Source: a virus
Length of the DNA: 41,837 bases
Reading direction: 5' to 3' (one strand)
IMG/VR virus record: IMGVR_UViG_3300035680_000025
Location: 1-41,837 of that record
Both the position numbers and the translations under genes were made by a program. This document shows, one piece after another, positions 23,203-31,359 of the stretch. Positions within the stretch are counted from its first letter, which is position 1. Every line of letters starts with the position of its first letter. The notes beneath the pieces were generated by a model that saw only the letters and a list, made by a program, of their open reading frames with translations, had not been told where the DNA came from and did not search any database.

Positions 23203-24342
23203 ATGAGCTTATGCCAAGTTGAACCAATTTCCGCTTTCATGTCCACCAATCTCAATTCCAAGATTGAGTGTTACCAGCGTTTGGGAGAGAGGATTCTGAG
23301 AACCTTGGGACATCCCATGATTAATGTGGAGTTACATTACGATCAGTTACACGAAGCCATATCAATGGCGGTTGACTTCTATACAGTATATAGTGGTTAC
23401 ACTAAAGAATATCTTATTTTTGACAGCCGATTGTATGAGGGTAACAAAGGCTTACGATTGGATCATCTTTTCACAGTTGCCAATTCGGGATACACACCAT
23501 CGGAAAAGCTCAATGATAAGAGAACCGGACCACAACCGGATTATGAAGTGACTCTCCCAACTCCTTTATATGTTTCCCTTTCCACAATTCCCAGCGCATA
23601 TTTCACAGCTTCTTCAGCATTAAGCGGAGTGGTTCCTTCCGATGGCATTACTTCCATGCAAATTATTGACCAAACTACTTACGATCTTCTAGTGGGATTC
23701 AATGCTGGTTTGAGTGTGCTGTTCCAACAATCCTATCAAAAACCGTTCACGATACAGTGTGAACAACAGGATGATGTGAACACATTCAATAATATGTTTG
23801 ATTATGATGTCATGGATTACCGCAAAGTAGTTGATGTTATTTCTTTTGAGGAAGGTTCTTCCACAGGTGTAAACACATTGTTTTCCGTGGAACAAACCAT
23901 GGCTCAACAAAGTTATCACGCTTATTCGCTGGGTAACTATGGATTTGATATTCTATCTTGGCACACCGTCAAGGATTGGATTGATACCCGCGAAAAAATG
24001 TTTGCTACTCGTCGGGACATCTATTTTGATGCAAGAACACAATATCTCCGTTTAATACCTCAACCGAAAAACACTCAATTTTTTGGCTTGCTCACTTGCT
24101 ACGTGGAAAAACCTTTAAGAGATTTGATCAAGGAGAAGTGGATTTTGGAATACGCCACCGCCATGTCTAAGATCATGTGGGGACGGATACTCACTAAGAT
24201 ATCCGGTGTTACTTTACCCGGAGGTGGTTCCATTGATGGTTCCAGCATTCTTTCGGAAGGATTGGAAGCGAAAAAAGAATTGGAACAATTCTTAATTGAA
24301 GGTGGATTCTCAACGGACCCTCCCTTGATGCTCGTGATGTGA
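23203..24342 (+). CDS. gp13: Neck protein, gp13-like
   Basis: The 379-residue protein resembles gp13 of T4-like phages, a neck protein that completes the head-tail connector. The N-terminal ILRTLGHPMINVELHYDQLH and EAISMAVDFYTVYSGYTKEY match the family's LG-x-P-x-V-x-V-x-x-x-x-Q-x-x-x-A-I-x-x-x-x-x-F/W-x-x-Y. The C-terminal EYATAMSKIMWGRILTKISG and LPGGGSIDGSSILSEGLEAK match its Y-x-A-x-x-K-x-Q/MWG-x-x-L-x-K ... G-x-x-I-x-x-x-A region. TAAATA (23192-23197) sets the start at 23203 rather than an in-frame start 57 bases upstream inside the antisense gene. It precedes the hub genes. Confidence 0.7.
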   Translation: MSLCQVEPISAFMSTNLNSKIECYQRLGERILRTLGHPMINVELHYDQLHEAISMAVDFYTVYSGYTKEYLIFDSRLYEGNKGLRLDHLFTVANSGYTPSEKLNDKRTGPQPDYEVTLPTPLYVSLSTIPSAYFTASSALSGVVPSDGITSMQIIDQTTYDLLVGFNAGLSVLFQQSYQKPFTIQCEQQDDVNTFNNMFDYDVMDYRKVVDVISFEEGSSTGVNTLFSVEQTMAQQSYHAYSLGNYGFDILSWHTVKDWIDTREKMFATRRDIYFDARTQYLRLIPQPKNTQFFGLLTCYVEKPLRDLIKEKWILEYATAMSKIMWGRILTKISGVTLPGGGSIDGSSILSEGLEAKKELEQFLIEGGFSTDPPLMLVM

Positions 24343-24363
24343 GATACCTTATTAAGTATTGTT

Positions 24364-25089
24364 GTGTTTATTCGTGGATCAGGGGCGGGCAATGAGGCGA
24401 AAAGGAACGACGAATCGTTCTACCGTGGAATTGTGGTCAAGAACAACGATCCCCTGAAAATGAATCGGGTTAAGATATTCATTCCCGAATTATCCAACCA
24501 ACCTTTTGAGGAATGGTTTGAGAAATATGAGGAAATGAATATTCAAAGACCCGGACTCAACAACCCCGAAGACACTTGGGTTGATATCAAGATTTACGAA
24601 GAGATTTCCAAACACATTCCATGGGCGGAACCGTGTTATCCTCTGATGGGAGAATCCGGTAATGGACGATACTTCAAACAGGATGGGGATGGTTTGGCTG
24701 TTATAACGGACAGTAACTATTCGGAGACTTACGAAAATAATAATACTGAAGTCCCAACTTTAAGCGGGGGATCGTTCTCCCCTTCATTTTTATATGAAAA
24801 CATGGATACCATGGTATCCGATGCGTTTGCCAATCCTCTTGATGTTTTCGCTGTCAAATGCAATCCCTATGCTTTTGGATATAAATCGAATAATTTCACA
24901 AACAAATCCAAGGGAATGTTCGGTATTCCCGAAGTGGGTTCCAAGGTTTGGGTGTTCCATTATCTGGGAGATTTAAACTTTCCCATTTACTTTGGAGTGT
25001 CGCAGGATTTCCGTGGACTGACACTGATAAATAGAACCGACAATGATAATAAAATTTCCCCTTATTATCCAAACGATTTTGAGAATTGA
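24364..25089 (+). CDS. gp5 (OB part): Baseplate hub OB-fold protein, gp5 N-terminal-like (GTG start)
   Basis: The 241-residue protein begins FYRGIVVKNNDPLKMNRVKI, IPWAEPCYPLMGESG and ends with GMFGIPEVGSKVWVFHYLGD, FPIYFGVSQ. This is the OB-fold pattern of the T4 gp5 N-terminus (RG-x-V...DP-x-x-x-x-RVKV...W...P...G-x-x-x-x-P-x-x-G-x-x-V-x-V-x-F...G). There is no lysozyme domain. TAAGTA (24353-24358) lies five bases before GTG at 24364, which supports a GTG start; there is no nearby ATG. The next gene continues the hub: its ATG lies two bases after this stop. Together they look like a gp5 split into two chains. Confidence 0.68.
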   Translation: MFIRGSGAGNEAKRNDESFYRGIVVKNNDPLKMNRVKIFIPELSNQPFEEWFEKYEEMNIQRPGLNNPEDTWVDIKIYEEISKHIPWAEPCYPLMGESGNGRYFKQDGDGLAVITDSNYSETYENNNTEVPTLSGGSFSPSFLYENMDTMVSDAFANPLDVFAVKCNPYAFGYKSNNFTNKSKGMFGIPEVGSKVWVFHYLGDLNFPIYFGVSQDFRGLTLINRTDNDNKISPYYPNDFEN

Positions 25090-25091
25090 TT

Positions 25092-26684
25092 ATGGCCGAT
25101 AAAATTTACAGAAATAGGACGATACTAAACCAAAGGGGTGGCTCTTTGGTGATTACAAACACAACCGATCAGGAGAGCATTCAGCTTTCCCAAAGATCGG
25201 GAAGCAATGTTCTGATGAACAATCTGGTCAATTCAGAACTTGCCACTAACAACAAGCAAACCCATGTCATCAATGATAATTTTGAGACTGTTCTGAATGA
25301 TGATAATAAATTCGTAAAAGGCGTTCAGACCAATCGTGTGGGAAATACCAGATATGATTTCAAGGGGTTCCTGAAAGACGAGGAATTTGATGCTTACCAG
25401 CAATGGAAAGACACTTTTAATTCGGTGGCATTGGTAAATTCCAAATTCAAAATCAAACGGGGAGGAGTATCCGGCCCGAATGGTGTGGATACTGATTTGG
25501 AAGGAGAACGTGCGGACAATCCGGTGATCGGTTCCAAGGTCTATGTTGTCGAGAATAAGTTCGGGGGGTATATAAAATTACCCCGAAGATTATCATCTAC
25601 AGATGAAGTTACTGATTATTCCCCCGTTCCTGACCGTGGCAAGACCAAACCAGCGGAAGAAAAAGATATAAAAGAGGAGGATATTTCCAAGAGTGCGGGA
25701 GAGCAAGGATCGAAAGCTCCCGGTGTTTTGGAATTTGGAGCAAATAAATCAGCAGCTACGGAGAACGGGGAATGGGAGCCGGAAGAGGATGCCCAAAACA
25801 TTGCTGATGCTGTATTGGCAATTCAGGAAGAACTCACTCCCATTGAAGAGAAGATGGGTGATGGGGGGGATGAACATATCATCGTCAAGAGAAACAAAAT
25901 TGAAACGGTGGGAGCGATTTTCAATGATTACCCATCGGTTCGCATTGATGAAAAAGGGAGAAGTCAACCATTTGAAATGTTGGTTGGTGATACGGGTGTA
26001 TATAAAAACCATGATTACATTCCCCATGTGGAAGAAATAGATAATTCTTCCAATTTCCCTTGTGGACAGGACACTAAGATTGTGGGCAATTCCTACAACC
26101 GTATCGTCGGTTCCGGTGGCATTTCCCTGAAGACCACGGGAGCCACCGAATTGGGGGGAGCCACTTTAAAAGCCGGATTCAAAAAAATAAATATTAATGC
26201 TTCCCATGGTGTCCACATTGGATCGGAGAACGCAATTGAATTGCAATCCATGAAAACCATCGTTCTCCGCACGAACAGGCAGGTTTATATCGAATCATCC
26301 CTTGGAGTTAAAAATAACTTAATTGTGGGGGGTGGTCTTGCCGTGGAGGGTCAGACATACCTCCAAGGCGTTACTGCCCCGCTGGAGGTGCAGCAGACGG
26401 AAAATACGCTGGTTTCCGGCAGGTTCGCCACAACCACTGATCGCAGCTTGTATATTGGGGACTGCGAAATTGCAGGAGAGTATTATCCCGTGTATGCCAG
26501 AGCCGCCGATGACCTGATTGTGACGTATCCCCATAGCCACCACTTCAACAACCTACCGTTGAAACTTATGGAAGCCAATGAGGACGTTCGGAAGGATGCC
26601 CACAAGAACGGTATCAATGTCCACAATTCGATTGCCCAAGCGTATCCTCAGATGCATGAGAAGAAGAAACCGCAAAAGGGCTAA
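25092..26684 (+). CDS. gp5 (spike part): Baseplate central spike, gp5 C-terminal beta-helix-like
   Basis: The 530-residue protein has an N-terminal hub-like section (about 1-190), an acidic linker (about 190-270), and a C-terminal repeat region. The latter reads VGNSYNRIVGSGGISLKTTG, ATELGGATLKAGFKKININA, SENAIELQSMKTIVLRTNRQ and VYIESSLGVKNNLIVGGGLA, which are beta-helix strands like the T4 gp5 spike. Near the end comes YPHSHHFNNLPLKL, His-rich like metal-binding spike tips. It may be the membrane-piercing needle. ATG at 25092 is used in preference to an overlapping TTG at 25086. Its 3' end overlaps the nrdA stop on the other strand by four bases. Confidence 0.62.
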   Translation: MADKIYRNRTILNQRGGSLVITNTTDQESIQLSQRSGSNVLMNNLVNSELATNNKQTHVINDNFETVLNDDNKFVKGVQTNRVGNTRYDFKGFLKDEEFDAYQQWKDTFNSVALVNSKFKIKRGGVSGPNGVDTDLEGERADNPVIGSKVYVVENKFGGYIKLPRRLSSTDEVTDYSPVPDRGKTKPAEEKDIKEEDISKSAGEQGSKAPGVLEFGANKSAATENGEWEPEEDAQNIADAVLAIQEELTPIEEKMGDGGDEHIIVKRNKIETVGAIFNDYPSVRIDEKGRSQPFEMLVGDTGVYKNHDYIPHVEEIDNSSNFPCGQDTKIVGNSYNRIVGSGGISLKTTGATELGGATLKAGFKKININASHGVHIGSENAIELQSMKTIVLRTNRQVYIESSLGVKNNLIVGGGLAVEGQTYLQGVTAPLEVQQTENTLVSGRFATTTDRSLYIGDCEIAGEYYPVYARAADDLIVTYPHSHHFNNLPLKLMEANEDVRKDAHKNGINVHNSIAQAYPQMHEKKKPQKG

Positions 26685-28333
26685 CCTTCACAGGACTTAC
26701 AATTCATGATCGATCTCGCCAAATCTTGGGAAGGATTTGAACTGCGACTGTAATATAAAGATTTAATCCCCTGTTCCCAAGCGAAGATCATAAGCTGATT
26801 AATTTCCTTTGGTTTGGTTCCCGCTGGAATCATTAGGTTTAGCGATTGTCCTTGATCTAGATATTGACCCCGTTGAGCAGCATGAACAACGATTTCTCGT
26901 TGGGAAATTTCTGCAAACGTCTTAAACACATCTTTCTCTTCTTGGGTTAAGAAATCTAGATGTTGAACACTCCCCCCATGCGCCAAAATATCTTTCCAAA
27001 CATCCTTGGTATTTTTATCTTTAGATTTCAATAATTCAATGAGATGTGGATTTTTATATGTGAATTTACCTTTTGCCAAATTCTTTACAAAGTAGTTGGA
27101 ATTGAGAGGTTCGATGGATGGAGAGACTTGCCCCAAAATAAAACTGCTTGAAGTTGTTGGAGCCACAGCCAACGTTGTAGTATTCCGTCTTCCATATCCT
27201 TTTAGGACTTCCGGTTCCCCGAACATTTGAGCCAATTCTTCCGTTGCCTTATCAGCACGTTCACGAATCTTGGAAAAGATTTCAATATTCTCGAAATGTG
27301 CATCCATACTTTCCCAAGCGATCATCTTGGATTGGAGGTAATTGTGATAACCCAGAACTCCCATACCTAATGCCCGATGATTCTTGGCAAATCTATGAGC
27401 AGCTTCCATCAATCTAATATCTGCGGTTTTTTCGATGAATTCGCTCATCACAGCGTCAAGGAACATAATCAGCGTTTCGACAGCATCAGTATCTTTGATT
27501 TCATCCCACCAAAGCAGGTTCAACGACGATAAACAGCACACGAACGATTCTTCTCTGGTTGAAGGGAGAAAAATTTCAGTACACATGTTGGAACTATTGA
27601 TTTTATAATCTTTATCTTTATAAACTTGTGGTTTCTGATTGTTTGCATTATCAGTGAAAAATACATACGGATAACCAGTTTCAGAACGTTTTTTGATAAC
27701 AGCAGACCATCTACGTCTTTTTTCCTTATCACCTTCAACCATTGATTGCATCCATTCATCAGAAACACATACACCAATTGACATTTCTTGGATGGTATTA
27801 CCTTCCGATCTAATTTTGATAAATTCATCAAAGTCATCATGATCAATTGGTAAATATGCAGCAAAGTGTCCTCTACGTGCGCTTCCTTGACTAACGATAC
27901 TTGTTACAGTATCAAATAATTCCATACAACGCGCTGCACCTTCAGCAATTCCACCACCAGTGATTTTAGAACCGCGAGGACGAATATCCCCAAAATAACC
28001 AGAACATCCCCCACCAACTTTCGTCATCATCCCCACTTCTGCTTGTTTGAAGAGGAAATCTTCAATACTATCAGAAACGTGTGAATTGAAACATGAAATA
28101 CCCAATCCACGTTTATTCCCAAAATTCATCCAAACGGGAGTTGCCAAACTATAATAACCCTTGGACATATAATCCTCGAATTTATCGGAAAATCCATCAA
28201 CACCCAAGATTTTTTCGGCGGCATCAGCAATCTCTTTAATTCTCTCCAAAGGAGTCTGCCCCTCTTTCAAATATCCCTTCTCCAAAAATTTAACGGAGTC
28301 TTCGTTCAACCAATAGTATTTTTCTCTTGTCAT
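26681..28333 (-). CDS. nrdA: Ribonucleoside-diphosphate reductase, large subunit (class I)
   Basis: The 550-residue protein reduces ribonucleotides with NrdB, supplying dNTPs for phage DNA. The key residues are visible: GISCFNSHVSD (active-site Cys), GGGCSGYFGDIRPRGSKI, SSNMCTEI (the Asn-x-Cys-x-Glu trio), SFVCCLSSLNL (the second cysteine), AVAPTTSSSFILGQVSPSIE, SLYYSRS (the radical-path Tyr pair) and NCKSC-EG at the C-terminus (the reducing CxxC). It lacks the N-terminal ATP-cone domain (550 versus about 750 residues in E. coli and T4), so dATP inhibition through the cone is probably absent. It is separated from nrdB by three bases, so the two are co-expressed. Confidence 0.95.
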   Translation of the reverse strand: MTREKYYWLNEDSVKFLEKGYLKEGQTPLERIKEIADAAEKILGVDGFSDKFEDYMSKGYYSLATPVWMNFGNKRGLGISCFNSHVSDSIEDFLFKQAEVGMMTKVGGGCSGYFGDIRPRGSKITGGGIAEGAARCMELFDTVTSIVSQGSARRGHFAAYLPIDHDDFDEFIKIRSEGNTIQEMSIGVCVSDEWMQSMVEGDKEKRRRWSAVIKKRSETGYPYVFFTDNANNQKPQVYKDKDYKINSSNMCTEIFLPSTREESFVCCLSSLNLLWWDEIKDTDAVETLIMFLDAVMSEFIEKTADIRLMEAAHRFAKNHRALGMGVLGYHNYLQSKMIAWESMDAHFENIEIFSKIRERADKATEELAQMFGEPEVLKGYGRRNTTTLAVAPTTSSSFILGQVSPSIEPLNSNYFVKNLAKGKFTYKNPHLIELLKSKDKNTKDVWKDILAHGGSVQHLDFLTQEEKDVFKTFAEISQREIVVHAAQRGQYLDQGQSLNLMIPAGTKPKEINQLMIFAWEQGIKSLYYSRSSNPSQDLARSIMNCKSCEG

Positions 28334-28336
28334 ATA

Positions 28337-29311
28337 TTAAAATAGTTCATCTTCCTCATAACACTGCCCCTTTTTAGAATATTCCACACTTTTTGAATGG
28401 AAAAAATCTGTCATATTGGAACCCATCAATTCTTCTTCAAACCATGATGTTTCATCCAATAATACTTCATCAATATCAAAAACTTTTTTAAATCCAATCT
28501 GAACCAGAGATTCGTTGATCCTGTTTTTGATGAATTCCTTGAGAATTGGAGCAGTCAGTCCCTTTTCATCAATACCATTCACCATCCAGTCGATGATCTT
28601 CGATTCCGATATGAAAGCTTGTTCTGCTTCCTGTAAAATCTTGGTTTCCAATTCCTCATCAAAAAGCTCCGGTAGTTCCTCCCTAATGGTATTGATAATC
28701 TTAACACCTACCAACGCATGAATCATTTCTTCATTGCGGGTGTATCGAACCTGTTGATCAGTGTCTTTCAGGACACTCTTGTTCCGTCCGAACCAATTGA
28801 TCACATAGAATTGAGAAAACAAGGATACGTTTTCCACAAACAATGTGAAAAGAATCAGGGCATAAAGATATTGTTTCTTGGAATCCTTATAGAAACGATG
28901 GGTATATTTTTTGAGATATTTCACTCTTCCCTGAATCCATTCCAATTTAAGGTTCTCTTCAAAAACATCCTCCATATCCAATACGGACAGGAGACGTTCG
29001 TATGCATTATTGTGGATCACCTCAACATTTGCCATCACAAATCCTAGATCAGACAAGGATGGGTGGGGGAGGTTGTCCCCAAGCTTTGCCCAAAATGTCT
29101 TTACCGCAACCTCAATCTGTCCAATGGCAGACAAGGTTCTCACAATGATTTCCCGTTCCTGATCCGTGAGTTGTGTCTTGAATTGATGAAGATCGCTTTT
29201 GAAAGAGAATTCCTTGTCAGTCCAAAAACCATTGTGCATTGCTTCAATGAATTTTTCTGTCCACGGGTATTTGTTTGGTTTCCTGCTTATCTGTTCGTCA
29301 AAAATGCTCAT
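28337..29311 (-). CDS. nrdB: Ribonucleoside-diphosphate reductase, small subunit (class I)
   Basis: The 324-residue ferritin-like subunit has LSAIGQIEVAVKTFWAKL, ANVEVIHNNAYERLL (Glu-x2-His plus a Tyr four residues later, the radical Tyr position), FTLFVENVSLFSQFYV and RYTRNEEMIHALVG (Glu-x2-His). It ends CYEEDELF, the peptide that docks with NrdA. The first metal ligand position, about 30 residues before EVIH, appears to be Glu (QIEV) rather than the more common Asp. This is my alignment by spacing. TAAATA lies ten bases before the ATG, with AGGCG between, so this start departs from the usual five-base rule. Confidence 0.95.
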   Translation of the reverse strand: MSIFDEQISRKPNKYPWTEKFIEAMHNGFWTDKEFSFKSDLHQFKTQLTDQEREIIVRTLSAIGQIEVAVKTFWAKLGDNLPHPSLSDLGFVMANVEVIHNNAYERLLSVLDMEDVFEENLKLEWIQGRVKYLKKYTHRFYKDSKKQYLYALILFTLFVENVSLFSQFYVINWFGRNKSVLKDTDQQVRYTRNEEMIHALVGVKIINTIREELPELFDEELETKILQEAEQAFISESKIIDWMVNGIDEKGLTAPILKEFIKNRINESLVQIGFKKVFDIDEVLLDETSWFEEELMGSNMTDFFHSKSVEYSKKGQCYEEDELF

Positions 29312-29410
29312 ATCGCCTGATTATTTATTCCCCACTTTCGTTGTTTCTCTTTCTTGATTTTGGTTGTTCGCCACGCTAAATACTGGCATAGCTTTTCCAA
29401 AAATCAAGCC

Positions 29411-30052
29411 TTAAACGATCTCATCAACGATTCCGTATTGGAGGCATTCCTCTGCATTGAGCCAGATGTCCCGCTTCAAAAGTTCATCCAATTTCTTCAT
29501 GGGAAGCTTGGTATTCTTTTTATAGAAATCTTTCAAAAGTTTCATCAGATTGGTGCAATTGAAAATCTCATCCTCCATCTCTGAGAACTTACCATACACA
29601 CCGGAACTCAATTGGTGGATCAAAAGATGAGCATGTTGTCCCATGTATCTCTTGCTACCAATGGCGGAAACCAAGGTTCCTGCACTTGCCACACTACCAT
29701 CAATGTGGGTATGGACTTTGGATTTCAGTCTGCGGATGGTATCCACGGTGGAGAATGCTGCAAAGATACTACCACCAAAGGTATTCAGGTGAAGATGGAT
29801 GGTGGATTCATACGCACCGTCTAAAGCAAGTTCCATGCTTTGAAGCTTCAAATCTGTTTCTAAAAGAACCCTATTCAATTCTAACATCGCCCCCTCATTA
29901 ACATCAGCATAAAATAAAATTTTATTATTGATGACTCTAATACCTTGAGGATATTGAGTTTCTTCATTATCAGAAGAATTTATGATAATCTGGGGCATTT
30001 GGAATGCATTCATGTTCTCCTTCTCCTCTTCGTTTCGGTAACGCCACTTCAT
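29411..30052 (-). CDS. clpP: ClpP-type serine protease
   Basis: The 213-residue protein matches ClpP: IHLHLNTFGGSIFAAFSTVD, HIDGSVASAGTLVSAIGSKR (Ser123 in the G-x-A-S-x-G nucleophile motif), HLLIHQLSSG (His146) and RDIWLNAEECLQYGIVDEI (Asp195). The Ser-His-Asp set appears complete. Phage ClpP-like proteases are often head-maturation enzymes, but this phage also has gp21, so it may instead degrade host or phage proteins alone or with a host Clp ATPase. There is no Clp unfoldase here. TAAGTA (30064-30059) lies six bases before the ATG. The 99-base gap to nrdB (29312-29410) holds no gene I can support. Confidence 0.88.
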   Translation of the reverse strand: MKWRYRNEEEKENMNAFQMPQIIINSSDNEETQYPQGIRVINNKILFYADVNEGAMLELNRVLLETDLKLQSMELALDGAYESTIHLHLNTFGGSIFAAFSTVDTIRRLKSKVHTHIDGSVASAGTLVSAIGSKRYMGQHAHLLIHQLSSGVYGKFSEMEDEIFNCTNLMKLLKDFYKKNTKLPMKKLDELLKRDIWLNAEECLQYGIVDEIV

Positions 30053-30099
30053 GTATAATACTTAACACAGAAATCGGGGTTCGCAATCTAAATACTAAT

Positions 30100-30405
30100 G
30101 TGGATCAAGAATTAAAAAACATCTATTCCGATATTATTTTGGAATACCAATCGGGTTTCAATCCTCCCCAAAGGGTTCCCAAGCAAGCGGTTCCCGATGA
30201 AGCTGGGGGTAAATTATCATATGGTAAGATTAAAATGGGAATGGTCAACACTCCAGTAACTACCAATGTCTATGGGGAACAGGAGGAGGAAGCTGAAGGT
30301 ATTTTAAAAATTATTCAGGATGTGGAATCGGAATATCGGGGGGATTCTCCCATAAATAATGCCGTGAGATTGGCATTCGGCAAATTAAAGGAAAAATTGG
30401 CATGA
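30100..30405 (+). CDS. Hypothetical protein, 101 aa (GTG start)
   Basis: The longest frame runs back into clpP, but TAAATA (30089-30094) lies five bases before an in-frame GTG at 30100. This gives a protein starting MDQELKNIYSDIILEYQSGF. It has a Pro/Gly turn-rich middle (NPPQRVPKQAVPDEAGGKLS) and a helical C-terminus with an acidic stretch (EQEEEAEGILKIIQDVESEY). It is not recognised. The next gene's ATG overlaps the stop. It is one of two genes here where the promoter-like element picks out a GTG start. Confidence 0.6.
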   Translation: MDQELKNIYSDIILEYQSGFNPPQRVPKQAVPDEAGGKLSYGKIKMGMVNTPVTTNVYGEQEEEAEGILKIIQDVESEYRGDSPINNAVRLAFGKLKEKLA

Positions 30406-30653
30406 ACAAGGATCAGGAAATATTGGAAGAGATGGTGAGGGAAATTATCGAGGAAATTGCCAAACATGGTAAGACCCGCAAGTTATATGAGCTTTTGGAT
30501 GATGCCGTGAAAAAAGGATTTGTGAAATACGTCGAGAAAAATGGGAAGATTATGGTGAAGTCCCTGAAAGATGATCGCCAATATCTAGCTCATCTTGGGG
30601 AAGTTGCAGTTGATCCCGTTTTTCGTTTTCTGAAAAAGCTTGGATATAATTGA
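30402..30653 (+). CDS. Hypothetical protein, 83 aa
   Basis: This is an 83-residue, strongly helical, charged protein (KDQEILEEMVREIIEEIAKH, KLYELLDDAVKKGFVKYVEK) with a short basic strand (NGKIMVKSLKDDRQYL) and a hydrophobic C-terminal helix. It is coupled to the gene before by ATGA and converges on an HNH endonuclease one base away. It has the look of a small nucleic-acid-associated or partner-binding protein, without a recognisable family. Confidence 0.6.
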   Translation: MNKDQEILEEMVREIIEEIAKHGKTRKLYELLDDAVKKGFVKYVEKNGKIMVKSLKDDRQYLAHLGEVAVDPVFRFLKKLGYN

Positions 30654-30654
30654 T

Positions 30655-31323
30655 TTATTGAAGATTTTTATTGTTTATGGAGATTTTTTTATCTTCTTTA
30701 GATTTTAGAAGATTTTCTATACCCCATAACGGGCGAAGATTTACATAATTAAAACATTTGAATTGTTCTTCAGGGATGGATAAATCAAAAGAACAACAAG
30801 GAATAATGTGATCAATATGCCACTCACCATAATTATCCCATGACATATTTTCTTGAAATTGATTTTGAAGATGCAGCTTAAAAAAATCTACATCACAACC
30901 AAGTAATTCTATTGTCGATTTCGACTTACATTTCCCATGTAAAGCTCTTCTAATTCTTATTCTTAAACGTTCAGATAAAACATGGTTTATATTATGTTTT
31001 CCTCTGCTGTGATACCATTTATTGATATTTCTCCTCTGAGAACCAGATTCTTTTCGCTGTTTATATACAGCATCCCAATTATTTTTCCGCCACTCTTGAT
31101 TTCTTTCATATACCTTTTTTCTATTTTTTTCAGTATATCTTCTTTGGCTTTCTAAGTCTTTTTGTTTATATTCTGGATTGTTTCGATAAAAGGTTTTCGA
31201 TTCCTTATCATATTTTCTTTTAATTTCCAATTGTTCGGGAGTCATGTCTTTTCGTGGTAGATTCCACCATAATGATACTCCTTCTGGGAATTTTGGTCGT
31301 TGTATTTCGATATCATCTTGCAT
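30655..31323 (-). CDS. HNH homing endonuclease
   Basis: The 222-residue protein has a Lys/Arg/Asn-rich helical N-terminal two thirds (including the repeats KRKYDKESKTFYRNNPEYKQ and RKNNWDAVYKQRKESGS). A LLGCDVDFFKLHLQNQF segment leads to an intact HNH core: MSWDNYGEWHIDHIIPCCSF, then FNYVNLRPLWGIENLLKSKE. The His-Ile-Asp-His pair, the N-x-x-NLRPLW loop and the final N-x-x-K-x-x-K are typical of phage HNH endonucleases. The ATG at 31323 is chosen because TAAATA (31334-31329) is five bases upstream; the longer frame is unsupported. It lies just before the endolysin gene. Confidence 0.85.
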   Translation of the reverse strand: MQDDIEIQRPKFPEGVSLWWNLPRKDMTPEQLEIKRKYDKESKTFYRNNPEYKQKDLESQRRYTEKNRKKVYERNQEWRKNNWDAVYKQRKESGSQRRNINKWYHSRGKHNINHVLSERLRIRIRRALHGKCKSKSTIELLGCDVDFFKLHLQNQFQENMSWDNYGEWHIDHIIPCCSFDLSIPEEQFKCFNYVNLRPLWGIENLLKSKEDKKISINNKNLQ

Positions 31324-31359
31324 AATCATATTTAACATGATTATGACAATATGCAACAA

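Noticed and set aside
26681-28333. Intron or intein in nrdA, common in T4-like phages
   Set aside because: The frame is continuous through all conserved motifs with no insert; its short length comes from the missing N-terminal cone.
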